Source: Verrucomicrobiota bacterium
GTDB taxonomy: Bacteria; Verrucomicrobiota; Verrucomicrobiia; Limisphaerales; JADLHS01
NCBI GenBank assembly: GCA_029573725.1
Contig: JAKQDQ010000178.1
Coordinates: 273,174 to 337,173 of the forward strand
Direction of reading: 5' to 3'
Length of the DNA: 64,000 bases
The notes below the pieces were generated by a model. The model searched no databases. It had not been told where the DNA came from and was given only the letters and a program-made list of their open reading frames with translations. How positions within the stretch are numbered: position 1 is the stretch's first letter; every line of letters begins with the position of its first letter. This document shows positions 8,412 to 17,421 of the stretch, in pieces. Both the position numbers and the translations under genes were made by a program.

Positions 8412-9200
8412 TCACGGCGGGACCGGTGCATCCCCCATTAATTCCGCCAGTTTCGGTTCCATGATCTCCGCCCAGAGCCGGTAACCGTATGGCGTGGGAT
8501 GTACGGCGTCCCCCATCAGGGTCTTGGGGATCCGGCCCTGACGGTCCAGGAAGATGTAACCGAAGTCGAGGAAATGAATCCACTCCCCGTCATCCAGTTG
8601 GTGCAGCGCCTGATTGACCTCCAGCACCTTGGCGCGTTGCGGGTGGAAATCCTCGCGGAAGGGGAAGATGCCCAGCAGCAGGATCTTGGTTTGCGGCAGT
8701 TTTTCGCGCAGCCGGGAAACCACCGCGGTGACGCCCTCCAGGATCATTCGCGGGGTGTTGCTTTCATCGGGCGCGTTGTTGACGCCGATCAACACCACGG
8801 CGACGCGGGGATGCAGGCCTTCGAGGTTGCCGTGATCCAGCCGCCAGAGCACGTGTTGCGTGTGATCGCTGCCAATGCCGAGATTCAGTGCGTGGCGGTG
8901 CGCGTAGTATTTGGTCCAAACTTCGCTGCCACTGCCCTCCCAGCCCTGCGTGATGGAATCGCCCACGAAGATCAATTGTGCCTGGCCGGCGTTTTCCCGG
9001 ACCCGTCGGTTCAATTCCGCCAGGCGGTTGGTGGCGCGTTCGTCCGTGCGCGGCACGGGAACGACACAGCGATTGGTGCCGGCCGGGATGTCGGCGCGGG
9101 CGGTGGCGGCGCATCCCATGAGCAGCAAGGCGGCCAAGCAACGCCAGCCGCGGGAAGGGCGCGCGCTGGAGAACGGGCGGAATCCGGTCGTGATTTGCAT
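8412..9200 (-). CDS. Secreted SGNH/GDSL hydrolase
   Basis: A 262-residue exported lipase or acetylesterase-like enzyme. The start ATG 9200 gives a signal peptide with a possible lipobox (LLLMGC). The SGNH blocks are present: [12 protein letters not shown] (Ser nucleophile), [15 protein letters not shown] (Gly block), [10 protein letters not shown] (Asn block) and a C-terminal [12 protein letters not shown] (Asp-x-x-His). This order matches platelet-activating-factor acetylhydrolase-like members that deacetylate sugars and polysaccharides. It is divergent from rhaA, so a link to polysaccharide breakdown is plausible but inferred. Confidence 0.85.
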   Translation of the reverse strand: MQITTGFRPFSSARPSRGWRCLAALLLMGCAATARADIPAGTNRCVVPVPRTDERATNRLAELNRRVRENAGQAQLIFVGDSITQGWEGSGSEVWTKYYAHRHALNLGIGSDHTQHVLWRLDHGNLEGLHPRVAVVLIGVNNAPDESNTPRMILEGVTAVVSRLREKLPQTKILLLGIFPFREDFHPQRAKVLEVNQALHQLDDGEWIHFLDFGYIFLDRQGRIPKTLMGDAVHPTPYGYRLWAEIMEPKLAELMGDAPVPP

Positions 9201-9344
9201 AGGCGTTGGAAGGTGGTAAAGGTTCAGGCGGCGCTCAAGCAAGAATTCTTCGCGGCAACCGGATGTGGCCGCGGCCGCCCGCCCCGGGCCCGGCCGGTTT
9301 TCCGCTTGCCCTGGAAACCCTTTAGCTGGTGATATGGCGTTACT

Positions 9345-10625
9345 ATGAGCAAAGCCAGGTTTTCCGATCGTCGCCTCGACAGCGCCTACCGGCTCGCCCG
9401 CGAACGTTATGCCGGGCTGGGTGTGAACACCGACCAGGTGCTGCGACAACTCGTCAAAGTGCCGGTGTCGCTGCACTGCTGGCAGGGTGACGACGTGGGC
9501 GGATTTGAGAATTTCGGCGGGGCGTTGACCGGCGGCATCCTGGCCACGGGCAATTATCCGGGCAAGGCGCGCACGCCGGAGGAGTTGCGGGCGGATGCCA
9601 CCAAGGCACTCGCGCTGATTCCGGGCCGGCATCGGTTCAATTTGCACGCCAGCTACGGTGAATTCGGCGGCCGGAAGGTGGAGCGCAACGCCATTGAACC
9701 CCGTCATTTCCGCAACTGGATCGCGTGGGCCAGGTCCCTGGGCATCGGGCTGGACTTCAATCCCACCTGTTTCTCGCATCCCAAATCCGCCAGCGGTTTC
9801 ACGCTCTCGCATCGTGACAAAGGCATTCGCCAGTTCTGGATCGAGCATTGCCAGCGCAGTCGCGAAATCGGGGCCGCCATGGGCCGCGCGCTGGGCACGC
9901 CGACCGTGACCAATGTCTGGATCCCCGACGGCATGAAGGACACGCCGGCGGACCGCCGCGGTCCGCGCGAGCGGTTACAGGAATCACTGGATGCCGTGTT
10001 CAAAAAGCAGCTGAATCCCAAACACCACCTGGATGCGGTCGAGGGCAAATTGTTCGGCATCGGCGCGGAGAGTTACACCGTGGGCATGCACGAGTTTTAC
10101 CTCGGCTACGCGGTGCAACATCAGACACTGGTCTGCCTGGATGCCGGGCACTACCACCCCACCGAAAACATGGCGGATAAAATTTCCTCGGTGCTGTGTT
10201 TTGTGCCGGAGATTTTGTTGCACGTCAGCCGCGGGGTGCGGTGGGACAGTGATCACGTGGTCACACTGACGGACGACTTGCAGGCCATCGCGCAGGAACT
10301 GGTGCGCGGCCATTACCTGCACCGCACGCACATCGGCCTCGATTTCTTCGATGCCAGCATCAACCGGCTCGCCGCCTGGGTCATCGGGACGCGCAACATG
10401 CTGCGCGCGCTGTGCCTGGCCATGCTTGAACCCCATGCGCGTTACCAGCAACTGGAGCGCGCCGGCGATTACACGGCGCGCCTGGCATTGATGGAGGAGG
10501 CCAAGACCCTGCCCTTTGGCGCGGTCTGGGATTATTATTGCTGGCAACAGGGTGTGCCCGTGGGCGAAGCGTGGCTGGTCGAAGTGAAAAATTACGAGCG
10601 GGACGTGTTGAGCCGGCGCCTTTAA
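9345..10625 (+). CDS. rhaA: L-rhamnose isomerase
   Basis: A 426-residue cytosolic metal-dependent isomerase that converts L-rhamnose to L-rhamnulose. It aligns along its length with RhaA (about 420 residues): [90 protein letters not shown] and [14 protein letters not shown] are all diagnostic. The metal-binding Glu, Asp and His positions lie in these blocks. rhaB follows 4 bases later, so the two form a transcription unit. No rhaD aldolase, transporter or regulator is in the window. Confidence 0.95.
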   Translation: MSKARFSDRRLDSAYRLARERYAGLGVNTDQVLRQLVKVPVSLHCWQGDDVGGFENFGGALTGGILATGNYPGKARTPEELRADATKALALIPGRHRFNLHASYGEFGGRKVERNAIEPRHFRNWIAWARSLGIGLDFNPTCFSHPKSASGFTLSHRDKGIRQFWIEHCQRSREIGAAMGRALGTPTVTNVWIPDGMKDTPADRRGPRERLQESLDAVFKKQLNPKHHLDAVEGKLFGIGAESYTVGMHEFYLGYAVQHQTLVCLDAGHYHPTENMADKISSVLCFVPEILLHVSRGVRWDSDHVVTLTDDLQAIAQELVRGHYLHRTHIGLDFFDASINRLAAWVIGTRNMLRALCLAMLEPHARYQQLERAGDYTARLALMEEAKTLPFGAVWDYYCWQQGVPVGEAWLVEVKNYERDVLSRRL

Positions 10626-10629
10626 GCTC

Positions 10630-12072
10630 ATGACCGGGAAGGTTTATTTGGCGGTGGATTTGGGCGCCGAAAGCGGCCGGGTCATCGCCGGGATTTGGAA
10701 CGGCCGGCGGTTGCGGCTGGAGGAAGTGCATCGCTTCCCGAACGGCGGGGTGGTGCTGGGAGATTCGTTGCGCTGGGATCTGCTGCGGCTCTGGGCGGAA
10801 ATTCAGACCGGCCTCGCGCTGGCGCAGCAGAAGCATGGGCGGCGGATCGTCTCGGTGGGGGCGGACACCTGGGGGGTGGATTTTGTTCTGCTCAACCGGC
10901 AGAACGAAATTTTGGGCCAACCCTATCACTACCGCGACGCCCGCACGCGCGGGGCGTTGGCGCGGGCGTTCAAACAGGTGCCCCGCGCGGCGATTTTCGC
11001 GCAATCCGGCCTGCAATTTCTGGAGTTCAATTCGCTCTACCAGCTGCTGGCTTGGCAACGGCACGCGCCCGAACTGCTGGCCGCTGCCCAGACCCTGCTC
11101 TTCATCCCGGACTTTCTGCATTGGGCGCTGTGCGGCGTGAAACGCGCGGAATTCACCATCGCTTCGACCTCGCAATTTGTGCATCCGCGCCATCGCAGTT
11201 GGTCGCTGGCCTTGCTCAAGCAGTTCGGGCTGCCCGCGCATTTTCTGCCAAAAATCGTTCCGCCGGGCACGACGCTGGGACCGTTGCGAAAATCCCTGGC
11301 CGCGCCAACCGGCCTGGTGGGCGTGAAAGTTGTGGCGCCACCTTCGCACGATACCGCTTCGGCCGTGGCCGGCGTTCCCACGGCCCACACGGGAAAGGCC
11401 AACTGGGCCTACCTGAGTTCCGGCACGTGGTCGCTGCTGGGCGTGGAAGTGTCCGCGCCGGTGCTGTCCCGGCGGGCGCTGGAATTGAACCTGACCAATG
11501 AAGGCGGCATTGACGGCACATACCGGCTGCTGAAAAACATCATGGGTTTGTGGCTCGTTCAGCAATGCCGGCGCGCCCTTGCCGCCGGTGGAAAAAATTA
11601 CAACTACGATCAACTCGCGGCACTGGCCGCCCAAGCGCGCCCCGGGCGCTCGCTTGTTGATGCGAATGACCCGCGCTTTCTGAATCCGCCGCACATGCCG
11701 CGCGCCATTCAGGATTTCTGCCGGGAAACACGGCAGCCCCTGCCACGGAGCGCCGGGGAACTGGTGCGCTGCTGTTATGACAGCCTGGCGTTGAAATATC
11801 GCGAAACCCTGGCCGCGCTCGAGGAGCTCACCGCCACGCCCTGTGAAGTCATTCACATTGTTGGCGGCGGTTCGCAGAGTGAATTGTTGAACCAACTTAC
11901 CGCTGACGCGTGCCAGCGACCGGTCGTGGCCGGACCAGTGGAGGCGACGGCGCTCGGCAACCTGCTTACGCAAGTCCGTGCCGATGGCGAACTCAGATCG
12001 CTGGCCGAAATGCGCGCCGTCGTGCGCGCTTCCAGTTCCGTAAGACAGTACGATCCGCGTCCGGCAAAGTAG
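10630..12072 (+). CDS. rhaB: Rhamnulokinase (FGGY family)
   Basis: A 480-residue carbohydrate kinase that phosphorylates L-rhamnulose. The N-terminal VYLAVDLGAESGRVIAG is the FGGY phosphate-1 motif in the form typical of RhaB. GADTWGVDFVLL, YHYRDARTRG, FIPDFLHWALCG, SSGTWSLLGVE, NEGGIDGTYRLLKNIMGLWL and the adenosine-site IVGGGSQSELLNQLTAD follow in the expected order. Length equals that of E. coli RhaB within a few residues. It is placed 4 bases after rhaA. No strong terminator follows, but the next gene has its own promoter and operator. Confidence 0.95.
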   Translation: MTGKVYLAVDLGAESGRVIAGIWNGRRLRLEEVHRFPNGGVVLGDSLRWDLLRLWAEIQTGLALAQQKHGRRIVSVGADTWGVDFVLLNRQNEILGQPYHYRDARTRGALARAFKQVPRAAIFAQSGLQFLEFNSLYQLLAWQRHAPELLAAAQTLLFIPDFLHWALCGVKRAEFTIASTSQFVHPRHRSWSLALLKQFGLPAHFLPKIVPPGTTLGPLRKSLAAPTGLVGVKVVAPPSHDTASAVAGVPTAHTGKANWAYLSSGTWSLLGVEVSAPVLSRRALELNLTNEGGIDGTYRLLKNIMGLWLVQQCRRALAAGGKNYNYDQLAALAAQARPGRSLVDANDPRFLNPPHMPRAIQDFCRETRQPLPRSAGELVRCCYDSLALKYRETLAALEELTATPCEVIHIVGGGSQSELLNQLTADACQRPVVAGPVEATALGNLLTQVRADGELRSLAEMRAVVRASSSVRQYDPRPAK

Positions 12073-12254
12073 GGCGGTTCCGCGCGCCGGAAGGCTCCGC
12101 CCGGACCGGGCGGTGCGGATGTGCGTCCCCGTGTCCCGGATGATTCCGTTTCCGGGAGGCGCCGGCTTCCACGCCCCCCCGCCGGGCCGCCGCAGGCAAA
12201 TAATCACTCCGCCGCCATGCCGGCCGGGCCGGGATTTGCGTCTGCACAGTGTGG

Positions 12255-12282
12255 TTGACAGGCTGCCAGGAGCTGATACTGT
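12255..12282 (+). promoter_or_regulatory. Candidate lexA promoter (-35/-10)
   Basis: A perfect TTGACA at 12255-12260 is followed after 16 bases by TACTGT (12277-12282), a poor -10 that matches only three consensus bases and lies inside the palindromic operator. If correct, transcription would start within about 10 bases of the lexA ATG, giving an almost leaderless mRNA. No ribosome binding site stands at a useful distance before the ATG, which fits that view. Confidence 0.4.
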
Positions 12283-12297
12283 TTAGACGAACAGTAT
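12276..12297 (+). promoter_or_regulatory. LexA operator (SOS box) overlapping the lexA start codon
   Basis: A perfect inverted repeat of 8-base arms, ATACTGTT and AACAGTAT, separated by TAGACG. It contains CTG-N10-CAG, the layout of the gammaproteobacterial SOS box, and also TGTTT-N4-GAACA. It lies directly upstream of, and covers, the first bases of the lexA ATG at 12296, so bound LexA would block both promoter and initiation. Autoregulation of lexA and of the downstream polymerase gene is inferred. Confidence 0.82.
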
Positions 12298-12919
12298 GAT
12301 GAAGTTGACCGTGAAACAACAGCGCGTTCTGGATTTCATCCATAAATGCCAGCAAACGCAGGGCGTGACGCCGACGCACCAGGAAATCGCCGCGCATTTC
12401 GGCTTTCGCAGTCCAAACGCGGCGACGGAACACTTGCGTTTGATCCGGCGCAAAGGCTTCCTGGAATCCGTTCCCCGCAAGGCGCGCGCTCTGCGCGTCA
12501 CGTCGGCGCTGCTGAAACTGCGGGGCCGGCTTGCGGACATTCCACTTTACGGAACGATTCCCGCCGGCTTTTCGGCCGATCGCGAGCAGCAACCGGATGG
12601 TTGCGTCACCGTGGACGTGGCCAGCATCGGCTTCAAACCGACGCGCAACACATTTGCGCTTCGCGTTGCGGGTGATTCCATGATCGGCAGACATATTTGC
12701 GACGGTGACATTGCCGTATTTGAACACGGTGCGGAGCCGCGCCCGGGGCAGATTGTGGCGGCGCTGATTGATCGCCAGAGCACCCTCAAAACTTTTGTCG
12801 TTAAAAATGGCCGACCGTTTCTGAAGGCTGAAAACCCGAAATATCCCGATCTGATTCCCTCGGAGGAACTGGTGATTCAAGGCGTGTTTCGCGCGTTGAT
12901 CCGGCAGACAAACGAATGA
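12296..12919 (+). CDS. lexA: LexA repressor / self-cleaving SOS regulator
   Basis: A 207-residue repressor. The N-terminal winged helix (residues about 3-65) includes LTVKQQRVLDFIHK and the recognition helix region FGFRSPNAATEHLRLI. The cleavage site is Ala90-Gly91 in YGTIPAGFSAD. The catalytic Ser128 is in RVAGDSMIG and the Lys165 candidate in STLKTF, as in LexA-type S24 peptidases activated by RecA filaments. Two ATGs occur in tandem (12296 and 12299); either may be used, and both overlap the operator. The polymerase fusion gene starts 54 bases downstream on the same strand with no terminator between, so the two are probably one SOS-controlled operon. Confidence 0.95.
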   Translation: MMKLTVKQQRVLDFIHKCQQTQGVTPTHQEIAAHFGFRSPNAATEHLRLIRRKGFLESVPRKARALRVTSALLKLRGRLADIPLYGTIPAGFSADREQQPDGCVTVDVASIGFKPTRNTFALRVAGDSMIGRHICDGDIAVFEHGAEPRPGQIVAALIDRQSTLKTFVVKNGRPFLKAENPKYPDLIPSEELVIQGVFRALIRQTNE

Positions 12920-12973
12920 AGGAGAGGCCGGTTTTGCCCCCGGACGCACCGGCCGGCTGGAGCACGTTGCCGC

Positions 12974-15900
12974 ATGTCGTTTCCCCGCACCATTGTGCAT
13001 CTGGATGCCGACGCTTTTTTCGCCGCCGTGGAGCAGGCGGCGGACGTCAAACTGCGCGGCAAGCCCGTGGCGGTGGGTGGCGGCGCGCGCGGCATCATCG
13101 CTTCAGCCTCCTATGAAGCCCGCCGGTGGGGGGTTTACACGCCCATGCCCGCCGCGCGCGCGCGCAAGCTTTGCCCGAAACTTATTGTGCTGCCGGGTGA
13201 CTTCGAGCGCTACGAACAATTTTCGCACTGGATGTTCGGTTACTGTTATGACTTCACGCCGGACGTGGAACAGACTTCGATTGACGAGGGTTACTTCGAC
13301 CTGACGGGGCATCGCCGCCAGGCGCCGGTGGAAATTGCCCGGACCATCCGCAAGGCCATTGGCCAACGCCTCAAAATCACCGTCAGCGAGGGTATTGCCA
13401 CGAACAAACTGGTCAGCGCCATCGCTTCCAAACTCCATAAACCCGGCGCGTTTCAAGTCGTTCCCCCGGGCGAGGAGGCGGTGTTTTTGCAACCACTGTC
13501 CAGTCAATGGTTGCCGGGCATCGGTCCCCAAACCGGGGCGCGTCTGTGTGCCGCCGGGCTGGCAACGATTGGCCAGGTTGCGGGCACGCCTTTGGAAATG
13601 TTGGAGTTGTTGCTGGGCGCGTCCGCGCGGTGCATCCGCCAGTTTGCGCACGGCATTGATGAACGTCCGCTTGTGCCGAAGCGTGATCCGCAAAAGACGT
13701 TCAGCCGGCAGGAGACGTTTGCCGCCGACATCACGGACGAGGAATACGTCGAGGCGACGCTGCGCCACATGGCCGACCGGTTGTTTGCCCGGGTGCGGGA
13801 GGAAGGCCGCAGCATCCGCACCCTCACGGTCAGGGTGCGTTACAACGACCGGGACGAAGATCAGGTGAGTGAGAGCCTGCGTGAACCGACGGATCTTGAA
13901 ACAGACATCTACGGACGCCTGCGCATCATGCTGCGGGCAGCCTGGCGGCGGCGGGTCAGTCTGCGGTTGGTGGCGCTCAAACTGGGCAATGTTTATGACG
14001 GTCGGTTTCGTGCCGAGCTGCCTCTGGAGGTTTCCGTTCAGCGACGCGAAGCAGCAGGCCGGCTGGCCGGGGCGATTGATGCGCTCCGGCGCGCGCGCGG
14101 ATACGCAACCATTTTACGCGGACACGATCTGCGTCTGCGCCTGCCGCCGCGGGCTCCGACGGCGCATCCGGCGGTGCCGGGCGAAGGCTCGCGGGGGATT
14201 CAAATCCTGTCCCGCCCGCGTCCGGTTGCCGGCTATGTTCCGCTGCGAACGCACAGCCACTACTCGTTCCTGGACTCGGTGTTGTCGCCTGCGGCCATTG
14301 TGCAACTGGCCCGGCAGCACGGTTTGCCGGCCGTGGCGCTGACGGATTCCGGCAATCTGCACGGTGCGGTGGAATTTGTGCAGGCCGCCAAACAACAGGG
14401 GGTGAAACCGGTTCTTGGTGTCGAGTTGAACGTGCGCGGCCAACCGCTGCTGCTCTACGTTGCATCGGCGCGCGGATATCATCAGCTTTGCCAACTGCTC
14501 TCGCACCCGGCGGCGGCGCCTCCCGGCCATGGAGAGGCGTCCGTGGTCAGCCAGCCGCGCCGGGCGTTGCGTTGCGAGGAACTGGCCGGGCGGACGGAGG
14601 GGTTGATCGCCGTCGGCAGCGATCCGGCCCTGGCTGAGTTGTTCCCGCAGCGTTTTTATCAGCTCGCCACCGGGGGACAGCGCGCCGGCAAATTTCCCGG
14701 CGTTGTCGGGCCCGCCATCCGGTACGCCATGCCCGGCGACCGGCAGCGATACGACATCGTGCAAAGCATTCGCACGCGGACGCTTTTGCGCCAGCCGCAC
14801 CCTGAAAAAGATCTGGCCGGACAGTTTCATTTTCGCACTCCGGAGGAAATGGCCCGCGCCGCTTACGAGCATCCGGATTGGTTGCAGCATACGCATGAAA
14901 TTGCCGCGCGTTGCCAGTTTGAGCTGCCTTTCGGCCAGCCGCAGTTCCCCGCCTACGTTCCTCCGGACGGGACCTCCCCGGGTGAATTTCTGCGACAACT
15001 GGTATGGCGGGGGTTGCGCGAACGTTACGGCGCGCGCGCCGCTCGCCACCGTTCCCAGGCGCGGGAGGAACTCGACATCATCAACGCCATAGGGTACGCG
15101 GAATATTTCCTGGTTACCTGGGATTTGTTGCAGGCCTGCCGCCAACGCGGCATCTCCTGGATCACGCGGGGCAGCGCGGCGGACAGCCTGGTTTGCTACG
15201 GCCTGGGCATCAGCGGCGTTTGTCCGGTTCGTTTCAACCTCTACTTCCGCCGTTTTCTCAATCGTGAGCGCATGGCGCGGCACAAGCTGCCGGACATTGA
15301 CATTGATTTTCCACACGACCAGAAGGACGCCGTCATCAATCTCATCTTCGCCAAATACGGTCCGGCGCACTGTGCGGTGGTGGGCGGCTTTGCGACGTTT
15401 CAAGCCCGCAGCGCCTTTGCCGAGGTGGCCAAGGTGCTGGGGGTGGCGGAGCACATGGTGCGGCGGTTCACGGAGCATTTCCCGTGGAGTTTCCGTGGCT
15501 GTTGGAAATCGGACGTGGAAACGCCTGGTGGCGGGATGCGGTTGATTGACAAACTCGAAGCCAGCCCGGTGAACCGCTTCCTGCCGTTGCGCGATGAACC
15601 GTACCGCACCGCGCTGCTCATGGCCGGGGGGCTCGATGGCGTGCCGCGCCATCCCAAAATGCATCCCTGCGGCCTCGTTCTCTCGCGGCAGCCACTGCAC
15701 GAACTGATGCCCACGTTCATGGCCCAGAAAGGTTACGCCACCACACACTTCGACATGGATGCCGTGGAGGCGGTCGGCCTGGTAAAAATGGACATTCTCG
15801 CGCAAGGCGGGCTGGCGGTGATGCGTGATGTTCAGACGCTGCTGGCACCGCGCGGCCTGGTCGTGGATCTGGAAGCGTGCGTCGCACGGCGGCAATCCGA

Positions 15901-17362
15901 TGGTTGTGTGCGGTGGGGCGACCCCCGGGCCGCCGAGCCGTGGCAGGATCCGCGCGTGTGGGCAATGATCGCCGCCGGCGACGCCCGCGCCGTGCATCAT
16001 ATCGAATCGCCCGCCATGATCGGGTTGTGCCGCAGGTGCAACGTGCGCGACATTGACGGGCTGGTGGCCATCGTCAGTGTGATCCGCCCCGGCGCGGCCA
16101 ATGAAGGCAAAAAGCAATCGTTCGCCCGGCGTTATCAGGGATTGGAACCGATCACCTGCCCGCATCCGGATCTGGCATCCTGTCTGCGCAGCACCTTCGG
16201 CCTGGTCGTGTATGAGGAGCACATTCTGCAAATCTGCGAAATCTTTGCCGGACTGCCGCCGGGTCGGGGCGACGTTTTGCGGCGCGCCTTGAACAAACAG
16301 GACCCTGCCGTCATTGCCGGATTCCAAACCGAATTCACCGCCGCCGCAAGGCAGCGTGGGCACACCCCGGAAACGATCGCGGAAGTCTGGCGTCTGATCA
16401 CCGGGTTTGCCGGTTACGCCTTCTGCAAGGCGCACTCGGCCGCTTACGGCGTGGAAGCCTACCAGTCCGCCTGGTTGAAGCATTATTTCCCGGCGGAATT
16501 CATGGCCGCGGTGCTGACCAACGGCAAGGGTTTCTATGATCCATTGGTTTACGTTCTCGAATGCCACCGGCTGGGATTGAAATTTTTGCCGCCTTCCATC
16601 AATGAACCCGGTCCGATGTTTGCGGTGCATGGCCGCGCCATTCGTGTGCCGCTGGTTCGCGCGAAAGGGCTGACCGATCGCACCCGCCAGCGCCTGCTGG
16701 CCGAGCGCGCGCGCCGCGCCTTCGCCTCTTTGGCGGACTTTTGTCATCGTGTGCAACCGTTGCCGGAAGAATTGGAAACCATGATCCGCGCGGGCGGGTT
16801 CGATGAATTTGGCCAGCCCCGCACCCGGCAATTTTGGGAGGCACAACATTGGCGCCGGATCTGCAGCCGTTCGGATGTGTCGGACCAGGAATGGCTGTTG
16901 CCGCCCCCGGGCCTGGCACCATTTCCGGCAATGCCTTTGCGTGAACCGACCCGCCGGGAACGGCTTGAAAGTGAAAATGAATTGTTCGGCTATCCGGTCA
17001 GCGGCCATCCGCTGGAACGCTTCGCGGACATTGCGTGGGAAACCTATTGTCCGGTGGCGCAATTACGGCAACACCCCGGCGCAACAGTCGTCGCTTGCGG
17101 ATTGGTGATCGAGCAGCGCACCTACCATCAGGTCACTGGTGAGCCCATGAAATTTCTTACCCTTGCCGACTGGACGGGCATGGTTGAGACCGAGCTGTTC
17201 GCGCCCGCCTATCGCCGCCATGGTCTGGCCACGGTTCGTTATCCGGTTCTCGAAGTCACGGCCGCCGTTGAGCCATTCGAAAACGGACGCGGCTTTTCAT
17301 TGCGTGTGCTGCACGCCGGACCGCCCCGCCGCCGGCCGGACCGCGGCGCCGCGCGCCGGTGA
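12974..17362 (+). CDS. Y-family polymerase fused to DnaE2-like polymerase III alpha
   Basis: A single 1462-codon frame carrying two DNA polymerases. Residues 1-385 form a full Y-family enzyme of DinB type: LDADAFFAAVE with Asp11, TSIDEGYFD with Asp104/Glu105, helix-hairpin-helix LPGIGPQTGARL, and a little finger (about 240-345). A Pro-rich linker (about 388-418) leads to a degenerate PHP domain. There PLRTHSHYSFLDS replaces the HxHxH metal motif and TDSG replaces TDHG, so metal-dependent proofreading is unlikely. The C-family core follows: TRGSAADSLVCYGLGI, PDIDIDF with Asp774/Asp776, and VKMDILA with Asp940. Next come the DnaE2-like fingers, ESENELFGYPVSGHPL and a C-terminal OB fold. It follows lexA, as imuB and dnaE2 follow lexA/imuA in other bacteria, but ImuB normally lacks catalytic residues. 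Translesion synthesis under SOS control is inferred. Confidence 0.9.
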   Translation: MSFPRTIVHLDADAFFAAVEQAADVKLRGKPVAVGGGARGIIASASYEARRWGVYTPMPAARARKLCPKLIVLPGDFERYEQFSHWMFGYCYDFTPDVEQTSIDEGYFDLTGHRRQAPVEIARTIRKAIGQRLKITVSEGIATNKLVSAIASKLHKPGAFQVVPPGEEAVFLQPLSSQWLPGIGPQTGARLCAAGLATIGQVAGTPLEMLELLLGASARCIRQFAHGIDERPLVPKRDPQKTFSRQETFAADITDEEYVEATLRHMADRLFARVREEGRSIRTLTVRVRYNDRDEDQVSESLREPTDLETDIYGRLRIMLRAAWRRRVSLRLVALKLGNVYDGRFRAELPLEVSVQRREAAGRLAGAIDALRRARGYATILRGHDLRLRLPPRAPTAHPAVPGEGSRGIQILSRPRPVAGYVPLRTHSHYSFLDSVLSPAAIVQLARQHGLPAVALTDSGNLHGAVEFVQAAKQQGVKPVLGVELNVRGQPLLLYVASARGYHQLCQLLSHPAAAPPGHGEASVVSQPRRALRCEELAGRTEGLIAVGSDPALAELFPQRFYQLATGGQRAGKFPGVVGPAIRYAMPGDRQRYDIVQSIRTRTLLRQPHPEKDLAGQFHFRTPEEMARAAYEHPDWLQHTHEIAARCQFELPFGQPQFPAYVPPDGTSPGEFLRQLVWRGLRERYGARAARHRSQAREELDIINAIGYAEYFLVTWDLLQACRQRGISWITRGSAADSLVCYGLGISGVCPVRFNLYFRRFLNRERMARHKLPDIDIDFPHDQKDAVINLIFAKYGPAHCAVVGGFATFQARSAFAEVAKVLGVAEHMVRRFTEHFPWSFRGCWKSDVETPGGGMRLIDKLEASPVNRFLPLRDEPYRTALLMAGGLDGVPRHPKMHPCGLVLSRQPLHELMPTFMAQKGYATTHFDMDAVEAVGLVKMDILAQGGLAVMRDVQTLLAPRGLVVDLEACVARRQSDGCVRWGDPRAAEPWQDPRVWAMIAAGDARAVHHIESPAMIGLCRRCNVRDIDGLVAIVSVIRPGAANEGKKQSFARRYQGLEPITCPHPDLASCLRSTFGLVVYEEHILQICEIFAGLPPGRGDVLRRALNKQDPAVIAGFQTEFTAAARQRGHTPETIAEVWRLITGFAGYAFCKAHSAAYGVEAYQSAWLKHYFPAEFMAAVLTNGKGFYDPLVYVLECHRLGLKFLPPSINEPGPMFAVHGRAIRVPLVRAKGLTDRTRQRLLAERARRAFASLADFCHRVQPLPEELETMIRAGGFDEFGQPRTRQFWEAQHWRRICSRSDVSDQEWLLPPPGLAPFPAMPLREPTRRERLESENELFGYPVSGHPLERFADIAWETYCPVAQLRQHPGATVVACGLVIEQRTYHQVTGEPMKFLTLADWTGMVETELFAPAYRRHGLATVRYPVLEVTAAVEPFENGRGFSLRVLHAGPPRRRPDRGAARR

Positions 17363-17368
17363 AGCACA

Positions 17369-17404
17369 GTGCCGGTGCAGGCGTCCGCAGGTCTGCACCG
17401 GCAC
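17369..17404. terminator. Perfect 12-bp hairpin between convergent genes
   Basis: GTGCCGGTGCAG (17369-17380) and CTGCACCGGCAC (17393-17404) form a perfect inverted repeat around a 12-base loop. It sits 6 bases after the stop of the polymerase fusion and before the end of the convergent hydrolase gene. There is no T tract, so it may be a bidirectional transcription barrier or 3'-end stabiliser rather than a canonical intrinsic terminator. Confidence 0.5.
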
Positions 17405-17421
17405 CCTGCTGCTGCCCGCGT

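Noticed and set aside
14114..17062. A 982-codon open frame antisense to the polymerase fusion
   Set aside because: It mirrors the third-codon GC bias of the real gene, has no family motif, and is rich in His, Gln and Arg as shadow frames are. The same applies to the long antisense frames over rhaB, glmS, hflX and purL.
12974..17362. Polymerase fusion explained as an assembly or annotation artefact
   Set aside because: The frame is continuous, the linker is short and Pro-rich, both halves keep complete domain sets, and no start codon with a ribosome site is seen at the junction. Resequencing could still overturn this.
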